A DNA stretch of 64,000 bases from Corynespora cassiicola (taxonomy: Eukaryota > Ascomycota > Dothideomycetes > Pleosporales > Corynesporascaceae), in assembly GCA_022059125.1 (NCBI GenBank), contig JAEUWY010000012.1, positions 1,922,001 through 1,986,000 of the forward strand, in the 5' to 3' direction. Below the pieces are notes generated by a model. The model saw nothing but the letters and a program-made list of their open reading frames with translations, had not been told where the DNA came from and searched no databases. Positions 52,792 through 63,119 of this stretch are shown piece by piece; the stretch's first letter is position 1, and each line of letters opens with the position of its first letter. The translations under genes were made by a program, and so were the position numbers.

Positions 52792-55700
52792 CTTGAATGT
52801 TTGTGGTGATAGTTGAAAGATTGTAGAAGGATATCCAATGAGATATGGATTCTTTTTCTTCTTCAAGGCGATGGCTTAAATGGATTGCCTCGTTGAGTAA
52901 GGAGCAGTGTCTGGAAGGTATCTCCCATTGATGGCACCGAGTTGACCACAAGACACTCTGAGGGGGGCTCATATATATACCTTTTGATTCCTTTGCCACG
53001 CCTCCTTACACCAAGAGCTTGATGCCTAGCACTTCATCATTTGGTTCCATGATGACACCAAGAGCCGTGCCGCTTCTGATTACGTCTTCAGTAACCGGTG
53101 TGAGCCGGAGAAGTGTAATGATCGAATTAGAATTTTGCTTAGCCGCCACTAGAGCTTTCAAAAATGGCTACCGCCCGATTAGAACCTTACTTGATATTCG
53201 GGCGTTGCGAGGATATCCGGACCTGAGTGTGAAAGTCCTTTGATAGCTTGTCAATCGATCTCCTATTGGCCATGAGAGCCAAGAGCGAAAGAGCGGACCA
53301 TTTGATTGCATGGCATTCGTGAGCGAGACGGAAGCCTGAAACAGTATTACGCTGGGCTCTAACCAGGTAGGGTAACACTAAATGCATCGAAAGGGGCCTT
53401 CTCGGACTTTTGGCGTCTTCATATGCTTTGATATGCTATTGATGGCTCAATCCAATAAAAGAAGCGTCTGAACGCTAGAATTTCTCCAAATCTCTCACAT
53501 TATAGACATTCATCTAACACGATACACTGATATACTTTGGGTATGAAATAGAGCATGAAACAAAGTTTCCTCCTTTGATAGTCCGTGAGCCGCAACGAAA
53601 ACCATGGTTAGCTTCTCGGTCCATGCAGCTTGGCTTTTCGTAGTATAGAATTCGGGTTTTTTTCCACCTTACATTCTGGGAAGCAATGATATCATCTCAT
53701 CACACTTTCAAGATCCTTTTATTTCGTATATGCGAAGCTCCAAGGCTGATTCAAGCTTTGACGCAATGCAAAACAGTGAAGATCTGCGATCCTTACCCCA
53801 TAACCGTACATCGAACAGGATACATATAATCAAAAGCTTGGCGAACAGACTGATTTTGGAATATGTCTTACTAGCCGATAATGTCCGAAGATGCAGATAA
53901 AATCGGACCCAACTTCCGAAATCGTGGGGTGACATGCCTGGATTCAGCACTGTCGATCTACCAAGCCAATCTGGCTCTGTGAGGTATCATCGGTCTGCTT
54001 CGCACAATGTTCTATGTTTACGATCCCTGGAAAATGATGTCGGAGTTGGATATTTTGGGTTTTCAGAAGCTTGCCTGCAATGGTACGCTATGGCGCATGT
54101 TTTTTCGCTTCCATACACGTCATGAGATCACGTTCTTGCACGCAATGTGAAAAGTAGAGATTGATGGCCATTATCATCTGATACACTGTAAAGTTAGTTT
54201 CCAAACATTTGAACTCTATGAAACAGCTGGAGAAGACCCTTCACCGCCAGTATCTTGCTCGGCGCGGCCGACTTGCCCAAGCTGCTGTTAAACAACGCAT
54301 CTTGTTAACTCCTGTCAGATTTTCTCAGCATTCGACCGGATCTCACCACACTACACCTGCACACGCAGTGTATACGCAACCAAAGAATTCTTTCTACTAT
54401 GTTTGTCACCAATGATCGCTGATGAATTTATCCGGAAGCGCGATTTTATTTGACAATATGCTACGTCTGACTGTACGAACAGTCCGAAAGCTTGGCAAGT
54501 TTTCAATGTTGTACTGATTAATCAGCTCACATTTTTGCCTTTGCCACTTCCACTTCGATCTTGGGACCCAATGGTGGTACAACCAAGTGGGTTTTTTACG
54601 CGCCGTTTGTTGTTCTTTACACCAGAGTTGCAACGTCCAGGAAGTAACATGAATGAGTTACTTCGCTTTGAAATCGCTTCGTTTATACACCCTATAATGC
54701 TCTAGCTACTCATCTCAAAGCATTTCTGACATGTTTACTAGCGTCTATTTTACCCACTATTGTCGCGTGTAAGAAGTAGCCTGTTTATCAAATTTTCCAG
54801 TCGAATACTCCGATAGATGGATTTCCGTTTTGTTTTCGCTCTTTTTCAAAGAGCGAAGGTTTTTGAAAGATTGCATCGCGGAGGCGAAGGCGAAAATAAC
54901 AGCCAGTTGATAGCGGTAAGCAACGCTTGCGTTGCCTCTTGGCAACCTCCTTCTTTTCCTCCTTCCGTGTGGCTATACATGATTATTTGGGGACTGGTTG
55001 ACCTACATTCGACGTACTACATTTTTTTTGTCTTTTTTTAAACAGAATATGCGCTTTGCCAACTTCTGGACCCTGCTTTCAGAAGTGTTTCTATTGAAAT
55101 CGTTCAACTATGTTCCCTAGATAAACCTATACTTTGGGCATTCTGGACCGAATAGTTATGATCTAATCAATAAATTAGCATTGAATAATGCGAAAAGTGC
55201 GTGTTTAGATCCAGCTGGGGTGGCCAGGGTACTTGTCTGAAGAGACCTATTGGCTTGGGATCGCAATGACTTAGCTGGACGTGCTTCAGTATGTCACACC
55301 ACCTAGTCCTATCGTGATCACACTGGTTTGAATCACGATCTAGACATCCTAAAGTTTCCAAATACAGAAAGATCTAGAATACTCTCCATCTCATTTCATG
55401 TTGTGATATCCTGGAAATAAGGAGTGCGATCAGCGTAGCCCACGTGGGTCGACCAGGGAATTGGTATTCGATGGATGTAGCTTGATAATAGAAAGTTCCA
55501 ATGAATGCAGCTTATCAAGCACCCCTTGATGACAAAGTTCTAATCCTTGGAGCGGAAATTGACCCCCTTGGCAAGGAGCAAATTCTCGAAAACACCAAGA
55601 AGGCGAACTGCACTGCTTATCGTATGAGGTGTGAGCGTCAGCAAATGCAACAATAGCAGCGGTGCAACATGTATGCTGACACTCTAGAATGTGCAGTTGA

Positions 55701-56478
55701 AGATCACTGGCTTCAGCCTTATCGAAAACTGTGGGGGCTACACGATCTGTCATACGTAACGGCCCACGGTTCGTCCAAAAACCCAGTTTTTGGAACTTGT
55801 TATTTTCTATGATTGGATCCAATTTTCTTTTCCCCATCCGAGCACCTGACGTCGGGCAGAAGTCTTGGCTTCGGTATGTTTCGCAAATTCGCCGAATTCT
55901 CGCCTGCTACACTTCGAAAACAGAATTATAGGAAAGACCTCAACTTGGTAATTGCTGGTTCCAGGCGCGTAATCATTCACATGCTACTGAAACCAGTGAA
56001 GGGCAGTGCAAAGTTGACCTGGTGATATGACGCGGGTACAGAAACTCTGTCAGGAAATATAGGAGACTGATAAACGGGTAGTCCTTCCTGTTCAGCACTC
56101 CCCGGATTAATTGCCGCATTCAGGAAAGAATGCATCGGCGTTTCCGTGTCATTATGAGGACAAGATATCGTTGGTGAGAGGATACCGCGCTTTCATGATA
56201 AAAATGATGGTCGACTATAATGTGCGTCCTTCACCACACCTTTGCCAAACTGAGACTTGGAATCTTTGTCCATAAATCGTGTTATTTGTCAATCATACCA
56301 TCTTACAGGATAGTCTTTGAAAAAAAACTCTTGATTCTTTTTTACTTTTTCTCATTTAGAGATATTCAAAAGCACGACCAAACAATCTCTGGATAATTTT
56401 GTCTCACCCCCCAAAAACGCGCCAAGCTGACGCATAATTACTTGGTGTTTTGCTATCAATCCCTCATACAGTTGTATT
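52792..56478. other. 3.7 kb gene-free gap inside the metabolite cluster
   Basis: The right edge of the PKS promoter and the 3' flank of the regulator gene lie here. ORFs are short; the longest, 55430-55837 on the minus strand (135 codons, Cys-containing, real ATG), has no signal peptide or recognised domain and is not accepted as a gene. The region is AT-rich with no transposase-like frame or terminal repeats noticed. Confidence 0.6.
53096..53107. promoter_or_regulatory. CGG-N6-CCG inverted motif upstream of the PKS
   Basis: CGGTGTGAGCCG lies about 305 bp upstream of the PKS ATG. An inverted CGG pair with a 6 bp spacer is a classic Zn2Cys6 dimer layout. It is a candidate binding site for the nearby regulator; such motifs also arise by chance. 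Confidence 0.35.
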
Positions 56479-58695
56479 TTAGTTGATTGCCCCTCGAATC
56501 AGACTATCAAAGAAAGCCGCATCTACTCCTTGGAAAGCCCAATCATCTATCCCAGCCACTAACCCTGGATCCTGTACATCGTGCGAGTCAACGCCTTCAA
56601 GGCAGTCGATACCTTCCATGGAAATTGTCGGAAATGTCAATGGTTGATCATCAGGCATGCCTAACATAGTCTCCGTTCCCGGATTTTGGTGGGCAAGGCT
56701 GCCAAAGCCAGCCACAGAGAGTGAGTGATTAGCTACATGAACCGATCCTGGCATCACAGTCTGTGAAGGTCGGACCAAGTTACGTTCTGTTGGTTGGTTT
56801 TTCGTGATACCTTCGCGACCAATCTTGATAATTCCATAGTAGGGTATGGAGAGCTGAAGTTCACCACTGTCTTCTTCTAGCGAGCGCACAGTATCATGAG
56901 CAGAGTGTCTGAGCCCATGCGCAGTAGCGCTTTCTACCTCCAGCAATCGTCGCAGCTGCTCGGCACTCTTGTAGGTAAGACCGTCGTTTGTATTTTTCCC
57001 CACACTTTCAAATTCATGGAGAAGCTGTTCCACCATGGCACGGTCCCCAAGTCGCTGATGTGCCCGCCAGTCTGTTTCTTGTAGCCTATGGCTATCGATG
57101 TGGGTGATAATAATCGTCATACCAGCCATAAGAGCAAAGAAGTCGGCTGTGCGGCAGTATACGGTGATCCTATTGCGATTGAAATTGTGAAATGCAATGC
57201 AGCGGCTAACTATCTCGCGACTCGCATTGACGCAGGCAATTTTAGCATTCGCATTGTAGCTGGATTCTTTGTCGCAGCGAAGCAGGTGGGGCAGGTGTAA
57301 AAGGTGGACAAGATTGTAGTGATGTAGCTGATCACAAAGTCGCATTGCTTCCCAGAACGCTTCCTTCGTGTTGGGTCGAAATCTAGACCAATCTGGTGGT
57401 AGCCAAAACTGATCAGGCATCGTTTTGGCGATGTTCAAAAGCTCGTGATCAAGGCTTCGCGTCGCACTGGGCTCTTGTACAGAGGGACCTCGCCTATTAC
57501 GATCTATGATTCGTTTTGCAATCCGAGTGTGCGCCCGCTCGAGTTTACAGCTCAGCGTCTCTCCAGGCATGTCATTCTCTATGTCGGCTTCGTATCCAGA
57601 GTGTGATAGACCTAGCATGAGACTCAGATAAGTGTCCATGTAATCGATACGAAACCAGATAAACCGTGGATTAATTGTCGGATTGGTCTGGAAAGCCATG
57701 TATGAGGACTGATTTGGAACGTCAAACTTCATTAGTTGAGCAACTGTTCGCGCCCTCTTGAAGGTAAGCCATGCTTTCCTCAAGTTCCCGCTATTAAAAT
57801 GGTAAACACCCTCAAGTATAATGCACTCCAGCCCTTCAATGCAGCAAACAACGCAGTCGTTTGTCGTAACCAAGCGGGATGTGGTATCCACTAATCTGCT
57901 CATGATGGCTTTGGGGTGCTCTGCTAGACCATGAGTCTGCTGCGATACAAAGAACTGCAATAACAACGCGAAGACCATCATCTTCTTCGCAACTAATGTT
58001 GGTGGCGTTGAAGTCGGGTTGGGTATCTTCGCGAAATTTTCGATGAAGGTAGATGCGTCATGCTCGGAGTGATGGCCTTCTTTGGTGAAAATCTGATGAT
58101 AGTAAAATGTAGTAATATATTCCGAGTCGCAAAAGACGTCAACATCATCTTGCGAAGGAAATGCTTTGACCAAAGCTTCAGATAATCTGACAGACCCCTC
58201 AGTCATTTCTTGCTTCAAACCACTTGATACTCTATCGTGTTGCGATCTGCCTGGGGTCGCGGGGTTTGCTGCCGTGGCATAGGAGTGCGGTGAAGAGTTG
58301 AACGAGTCGGGTGTATAGGTGTCACTAGCTGGGGTAAAATACCCTGCTGTATCATGCGTGCGAACAGCGTATCCGCCCGAGTCGACTTTTTTCGCGTCGT
58401 GTCCATCTTCAACTAGTTGTTCGAGTAAAGCTTCCACTCTCTGAATGCGACGAGCCAGCGGCTCACGATTGCTCTCGCCAGTCGAATGAGATTCTTCCTC
58501 GGGATGGTCTTGGCCGACGCAGGCTACTCCACGACGGCGACAGGCAGTGCACACTGTACTTGACGCCGCATCAAAATTACATTTGACTTTTCGCTTCTTG
58601 CAATCCCAGCAGCTCTTGGTACCCTTTCGAAGCTTCCGGCGCTTTGTATCAGGCTCGGGACTTGTCGAATCTGCATCGTACTGCGGTGGCTCCAT
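56479..58695 (-). CDS. Zn2Cys6 transcription factor, probable cluster regulator
   Basis: This intronless gene encodes 738 residues from the ATG at 58695, chosen for its strong context (GCCACCATGG); an in-frame ATG at 58734 would add 13 residues. The binuclear zinc cluster is at Cys29, 32, 39, 49, 52 and 59 (CX2CX6CX9CX2CX6C), followed by a short linker and coiled coil (RRIQRVEALLEQLVED). The middle region holds a fungal-specific trans domain (YHFNSGNLRKAWLTFKRART and ...FRIDYMDTYLSLMLG). It should act in the nucleus as a dimer on CGG sites. It lies between the PKS and the exporter on the same strand, as pathway regulators often do. It could instead regulate unrelated genes. A CCGCCG...CGGCGG dyad ~100 bp upstream may serve autoregulation. 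Confidence 0.9.
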   Translation of the reverse strand: MEPPQYDADSTSPEPDTKRRKLRKGTKSCWDCKKRKVKCNFDAASSTVCTACRRRGVACVGQDHPEEESHSTGESNREPLARRIQRVEALLEQLVEDGHDAKKVDSGGYAVRTHDTAGYFTPASDTYTPDSFNSSPHSYATAANPATPGRSQHDRVSSGLKQEMTEGSVRLSEALVKAFPSQDDVDVFCDSEYITTFYYHQIFTKEGHHSEHDASTFIENFAKIPNPTSTPPTLVAKKMMVFALLLQFFVSQQTHGLAEHPKAIMSRLVDTTSRLVTTNDCVVCCIEGLECIILEGVYHFNSGNLRKAWLTFKRARTVAQLMKFDVPNQSSYMAFQTNPTINPRFIWFRIDYMDTYLSLMLGLSHSGYEADIENDMPGETLSCKLERAHTRIAKRIIDRNRRGPSVQEPSATRSLDHELLNIAKTMPDQFWLPPDWSRFRPNTKEAFWEAMRLCDQLHHYNLVHLLHLPHLLRCDKESSYNANAKIACVNASREIVSRCIAFHNFNRNRITVYCRTADFFALMAGMTIIITHIDSHRLQETDWRAHQRLGDRAMVEQLLHEFESVGKNTNDGLTYKSAEQLRRLLEVESATAHGLRHSAHDTVRSLEEDSGELQLSIPYYGIIKIGREGITKNQPTERNLVRPSQTVMPGSVHVANHSLSVAGFGSLAHQNPGTETMLGMPDDQPLTFPTISMEGIDCLEGVDSHDVQDPGLVAGIDDWAFQGVDAAFFDSLIRGAIN

Positions 58696-59473
58696 GGTGG
58701 CACGTCGTTTCGGTGGAAGTGTAAAGTGGATCATGGAACGAGTAGTGAGCAAAACAGAAAGACCGAGTGATGATCGTCACAAGAGACGAAAAGTCCGCCG
58801 ATTCGGCGGAAGTACCGGATGAGCCAAGAGAGCTGAGAATCCTCATCTGAATCAGCAGTGAGGGGAGTATTTGATTGGGTAGTAATATTAAGCCACAAAT
58901 TCCAGAAGGTAAGCAGCACGTGCATCTGAGTAATGTCAGCAAGGGGCAATTTCGCCTGGAAACGCAGCTAAAGTTAAACCCCATACACTACTGGTTTTGA
59001 TCAGGAGTATCTCCAGTAGGTTTATGGAGGCATTGAGGTTCAATGATGAGGTTTGATGAAGTTTATGATATTGTTTTTATTGTTTTCTTTGGTTGTTGGC
59101 ACATCATTCTATGGAGGCATCATGTACGAGAGTATCCAATTCTAGACACTAGAAAGGGCTATCGAGGCTCATGGCTCAGAAAAATTTACGAGGCTGTGGT
59201 TTCCGATGATAAGAGAGCATCAAAGGACGAGTGAAGCTATCAGACAGAGGTATAAACAAGCCATCATTCATCGTTAATACAAAAGGTATGAAGCAAAAAG
59301 AGAGAAAACTTAAAATGTCCGATGAGCATGAAGTCCAATGCTGTGCCTAACCGAAAGCTTGCTGCGGCAAATCTGCTTTTGTGCTCCGCCAAAGGTATCC
59401 TTTCCTACACAAGCCGGTCTATTCCATCATTTTCTAGGAATGTAAAATCGCAAAAAAGTGTTGATGCTGAAGA
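58696..59473. other. Intergenic region between regulator and exporter
   Basis: 778 bp holding the promoter of the regulator gene and the 3' flank of the exporter gene. A 63-codon plus-strand ORF at 59043-59234 is hydrophobic but short and unsupported. The dyad is listed next. Confidence 0.6.
58795..58809. promoter_or_regulatory. 15 bp CCG/CGG inverted repeat upstream of the regulator
   Basis: CCGCCGA-t-TCGGCGG is a perfect 7 bp dyad around one base, about 100 bp upstream of the regulator's ATG. It contains two overlapping CGG/CCG pairs. Candidate autoregulatory site for a Zn2Cys6 dimer. Confidence 0.4.
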
Positions 59474-61268
59474 TCAAGCTATAGCGCCACCCGCCAAAGC
59501 CTCAAGGTTGAGCCTCTGTCGTGGAACAAATGCTACAACAAAGCAACAGACGCCAACAAGAGCGATGGCGAGAGCGTAGGTTACTTTGATGCCTTCCATG
59601 TATGCTGCGACAACATACACGATATCTTCGGGTGGAAAAACATCTCTGATACGCGTTGCGCCTGTTGCAATCACCAACTCGGGGTTGATGCTTGGCGCTG
59701 TGTGCGCGAGCTCGTTCAGCATGCGATTGACAAAGCCAGATTGTGCCGCCGATATGGAGAATGCTCCACCGATAATTTGGAAAACTGCGGATATTTTGTT
59801 AGTCGAGATGGTATCTAAAACGTACGGGATGTGCTTACAGAGAATAGTCGCAGACACTGAAGACATGTCTTCCATCGATGCGTTGGCTTGTGCAATGGTA
59901 ATTCCCATTTGGAATCCCAAGCCACAAGCACATCCGTAGAATACTTGGTAGCCAATCCATTTGCCGATAGATGTTCCGACGTCGAAGGTATATATCAATC
60001 CAGAACCAACGGTGGCCATAAGTGCTCCTGCAACCATAAAAGGCGCGGCGTGGCCGGTTTTAGACACAACTATGCCGCTGATTGCGGCACAGATGGCCAT
60101 AGCGACGACTAGAGGTAGGTTGAGAACACCAGAAGAGATTGCAGTCCGGCCATCGACACTCTGAAAGTAGATCGGGAGATAGTACAAGAGAACAAAGTAG
60201 GACGAAGCGAAGAAGAACTGGAATGCCGATGGCATCCAGACATAGCGAAGCTTGAGAAGGCGGATCTCCAACATGGCGTGCTTCCGATTCCAGAACTCCC
60301 AGCCAACAAAAGCGATAAAGATCAGCACAAAGCCAACAAGCAGCCCAATGACAGTAGAACTATCCCAGGGCTCCTTCTGGCCTCCGTACTCGACGGCTAG
60401 GATGAACGTGATGATGCCGCCCATTACAACCGCTATTCCGAGCGGGTCCATTTGCAAGAACTTCTCTTTCCATGTCGCTTTCGCTGTGACTGCTTGAGGT
60501 GGAGTCTTGAAGAAGAGAAAAATAAGCACTGCGGAGACTCCTCCAATGGGAAGGTTGATGTAAAAGCTATGGTCATTAGCGGGGAATCAAGACGCTATTG
60601 GGCAGGCTGTGTGCTCACCACCACCTCCAGGAAACCTTGTCGGTAAATACACCACCAAGTATTGGACCAAGGACACTCGATATCCCGTACATGGCGCCGA
60701 TAAGTCCGATTAGCCCCGGGCGTAGCTTCGGTTCCGCGCAGAACGCAACCATGGTAAAAGCTCCAGTTGCGGTTCCAGCCGCACCCACGCCCGATATCGC
60801 ACGGCCAACAACGAATGTCGTCGAGTCTTGTGCGACAGCGCAGACAAGGCTGCCCACTTCGAATAGGACAATGGATCCCAGGAAAGAACTCTTTAGGGGG
60901 AAGTATTTGAAGAATTTGCCGAATGCAGGCTGGAAGCCGCCGAAGGTCATGAAGTAAACGGACCCGTACCACGACACCATGTTGAGACCGTCAAACTCGT
61001 CGGTGATCTTTGGAATTGCTGTACCAATAATGGTCATGTCGATGGCAACCAGGAATACTGCACATACTAGGGCAAGAAGGACAGGGATGAGTCGCCTGCC
61101 TGTCGGATATTCTTCAGCTGGCGCATCGTCGGGTGTGATGACTGGGGGTTGTTCTTGAATACTCTGGGCATAGGAACGTAGCTTTTCTGGGGTTGTGACT
61201 CCACTGGGAGACTGCTTCTTTTCTTCCTCCTGCTGCAAGGTAATGTGGGATGGGTTGTCTAGCTCCAT
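59474..61268 (-). CDS. MFS drug/metabolite exporter (DHA2 14-TM type)
   Basis: Minus-strand exons 61268-60619, 60566-59839 and 59784-59474 give 562 residues. The introns are 52 and 54 nt. A ~70-residue hydrophilic N-terminus precedes the membrane part. Signature motifs include the motif-A-like region after TM2, [13 protein letters not shown] (rebuilt by splicing of intron 1), and the DHA2 features of 14 helices. The last intron is removed to give ILFFQIIGG; its 54 nt carry no stop, so retention would merely insert 18 residues. It sits downstream of the regulator on the same strand and probably exports the polyketide or confers self-protection. Genes such as this also transport unrelated toxicants, so cluster membership is inference. 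Confidence 0.91.
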
Positions 61269-62452
61269 TGCGAAAGGTTTCGCTTGGTAAGGGAGGCTAC
61301 GATGGGGGCAAGCAAGTTGTAGATTTCCGGAGAATTCGAGCTTGAGAATGTGTGAAGGGAGTCTAGGCAGTGGTTTTAAAGGCTGAAGGCTGTCTTAGAT
61401 TCTTGTACTTTCTCTAAAAGAGGATTAAGACGCTGATAACATTGTTGCATGGTACAGGAGGAAGCCGGCAGCCGAGGGCGCTTACATAGTCTCACCGGCG
61501 CATAGACAAGACCCAACATGATAGGCATTAGCAGCGGAGATATTCTGGTTTTGTAATTCGGTACTACACTTTCGTCCGGCAGACATATGTGGTTCGTCCT
61601 TTGCCCTTTCGTGATCGAGCCGGGATCCATAGCCGAGCCATGTAAGACCTACCAAGTTTGCTCCACCGAGCTTTCGGCGGAACAAGCCTCGCCCTTTCGC
61701 GAATCAGTTGGATGGATTTCGAAACAGCGAGATTTTACAGCATGTGCCCTTTGCTCTCACATGTGCTTGATCGACTGTTCTGGATCATTTCTCGTCTTCC
61801 ACATGCCTACAATGCTGGGAGAATGACTTCAAAAGCCTGGCGGCATGGACCCTTTTTTCGTCCGGGAAATACACACATGCCGAAAAATGATGTTCTTCTG
61901 AGTACCATTGCGCTTTTGTCGTCTGTTTCGCTGTTGAGCTGCTTACCTGGAGATAGGCGGCTTATGGTCAGGCTTGGCAGTGAGCACAACTCGGGACCGG
62001 TGAGATGAGGTAAACACCAAGACGTTCCTGTCATCCTATAAACCCCCTTATATCGTGCCACATCTACCCTTTCCTAAGGCAGCTCGTACTGGATATACCG
62101 ATCAACGTCTCTTGGCTGTTGGCCTTAAAATACAATGTGAGCCTTGAGATCCGTGCTTGAATTATCTAATGACTATCAATGATTCAGGATTGTTTCTCCA
62201 ACATCGTCACTGAACTTAAAAATACGCCCTTCCTCCTGGAAAGATTCGAATATTGTTTCAGTACAACATAGGTAATTCTGAAAAAGAAAATGATGCATTT
62301 CAACTACCGCGATGTTAAGTCGCCGGACTTAATCCCTCAGTCTGGAGAAAAGAGGCCGCGGACATAATCGGACATACCCAAAGTTTCCCACAGTAATAAA
62401 AACCATAAATTGAACCCAAAAACTCCATGACCTGAGTGAATCAAGTTCATCA
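61269..62452. other. Intergenic region upstream of the exporter
   Basis: 1.2 kb without accepted genes. The first ~250 bp is the exporter promoter and includes CGG-CAG-CCG at 61466-61474. ORFs here are short and domainless. Confidence 0.55.
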
Positions 62453-62838
62453 CTACTGAGGTGTAAGCAACCACCACAAATGGAGCAACTCTCCCACCTT
62501 ATCCCTCAGCCCAACCAACGCATTCCTGGACTCTGACCTCCAATGCCCCATCAGCGGATCCAAGGCAACAACAAACACCCTGTTCCTGTATGAACGCAGA
62601 AGCTATAGCGGCCACCGACTATACTCCATATTTGGATGAGGTTGATATTGGCAGGATCGAAAAATCTATGGCAGAAGTCGATCTCATCTTTGAGTAGCCA
62701 TGCTAGGTTGTCGGCTAGCTGGTTCCTTTTGTGACTAGAAAGGAAGGTTTCGATGCGGTTGGGAGGTGGATGAAATGGCTGCGAATGGCGGGAATGCTCA
62801 TCAGATAGATTGGGTGAATGGGCTATTTGGAAACTTCT
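62453..62838 (-). pseudogene. Frameshifted gene remnant, family unknown
   Basis: Two adjacent open blocks in different frames read like one protein. From 62838 the first block is open (including Asn-Arg-Ile-Glu-Thr-Phe-Leu, KDEIDFCHRFFDP and IQIWSIVGGRY); from near 62600 a shifted frame continues (RVFVVALDPLMGHWRSESRN, then a Leu-rich helix) to a TAG at 62453. The shift corresponds to about one lost base around 62597-62605, and no intron of normal size fits. There is no ATG in the first block and a stop lies just upstream, so the 5' part is lost or also shifted. Residue order is strongly protein-like (aromatics, amphipathic helices), but I do not recognise the family. A sequencing error is the alternative explanation. 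Confidence 0.5.
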
Positions 62839-63119
62839 TTATGCAGAACGTGAGGATACAGAACACCAGACTTTCCAGTCCCTAAGACAGTATTTATTGA
62901 TGAAGGAGCAAACACTTTGATTGGAAGAAAAACAATTGATTACAGAAAAAACAATGGTACTAAGGGCTTGTCATGTCTAGTGACTCTGTGCACCATCACC
63001 TGACCAACCTACGCATTGACTCGCTTCAAAACAGGGGGGAAAACGCGTAGGTAAGGAATAGTGGAAAAGCCATAAAGTGTTCGAATCTCAGGTTTCCCTT
63101 GAAACTTCGTATGAATATC

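Noticed and set aside
55430..55837. 135-codon minus-strand ORF in the cluster gap
   Set aside because: Real ATG and several cysteines, but no signal peptide, domain or splice context; length is compatible with chance. Kept only as a note.
59043..59234. 63-codon hydrophobic plus-strand ORF between regulator and exporter
   Set aside because: Short, no domain and lies in the expected 3'/5' flanks.
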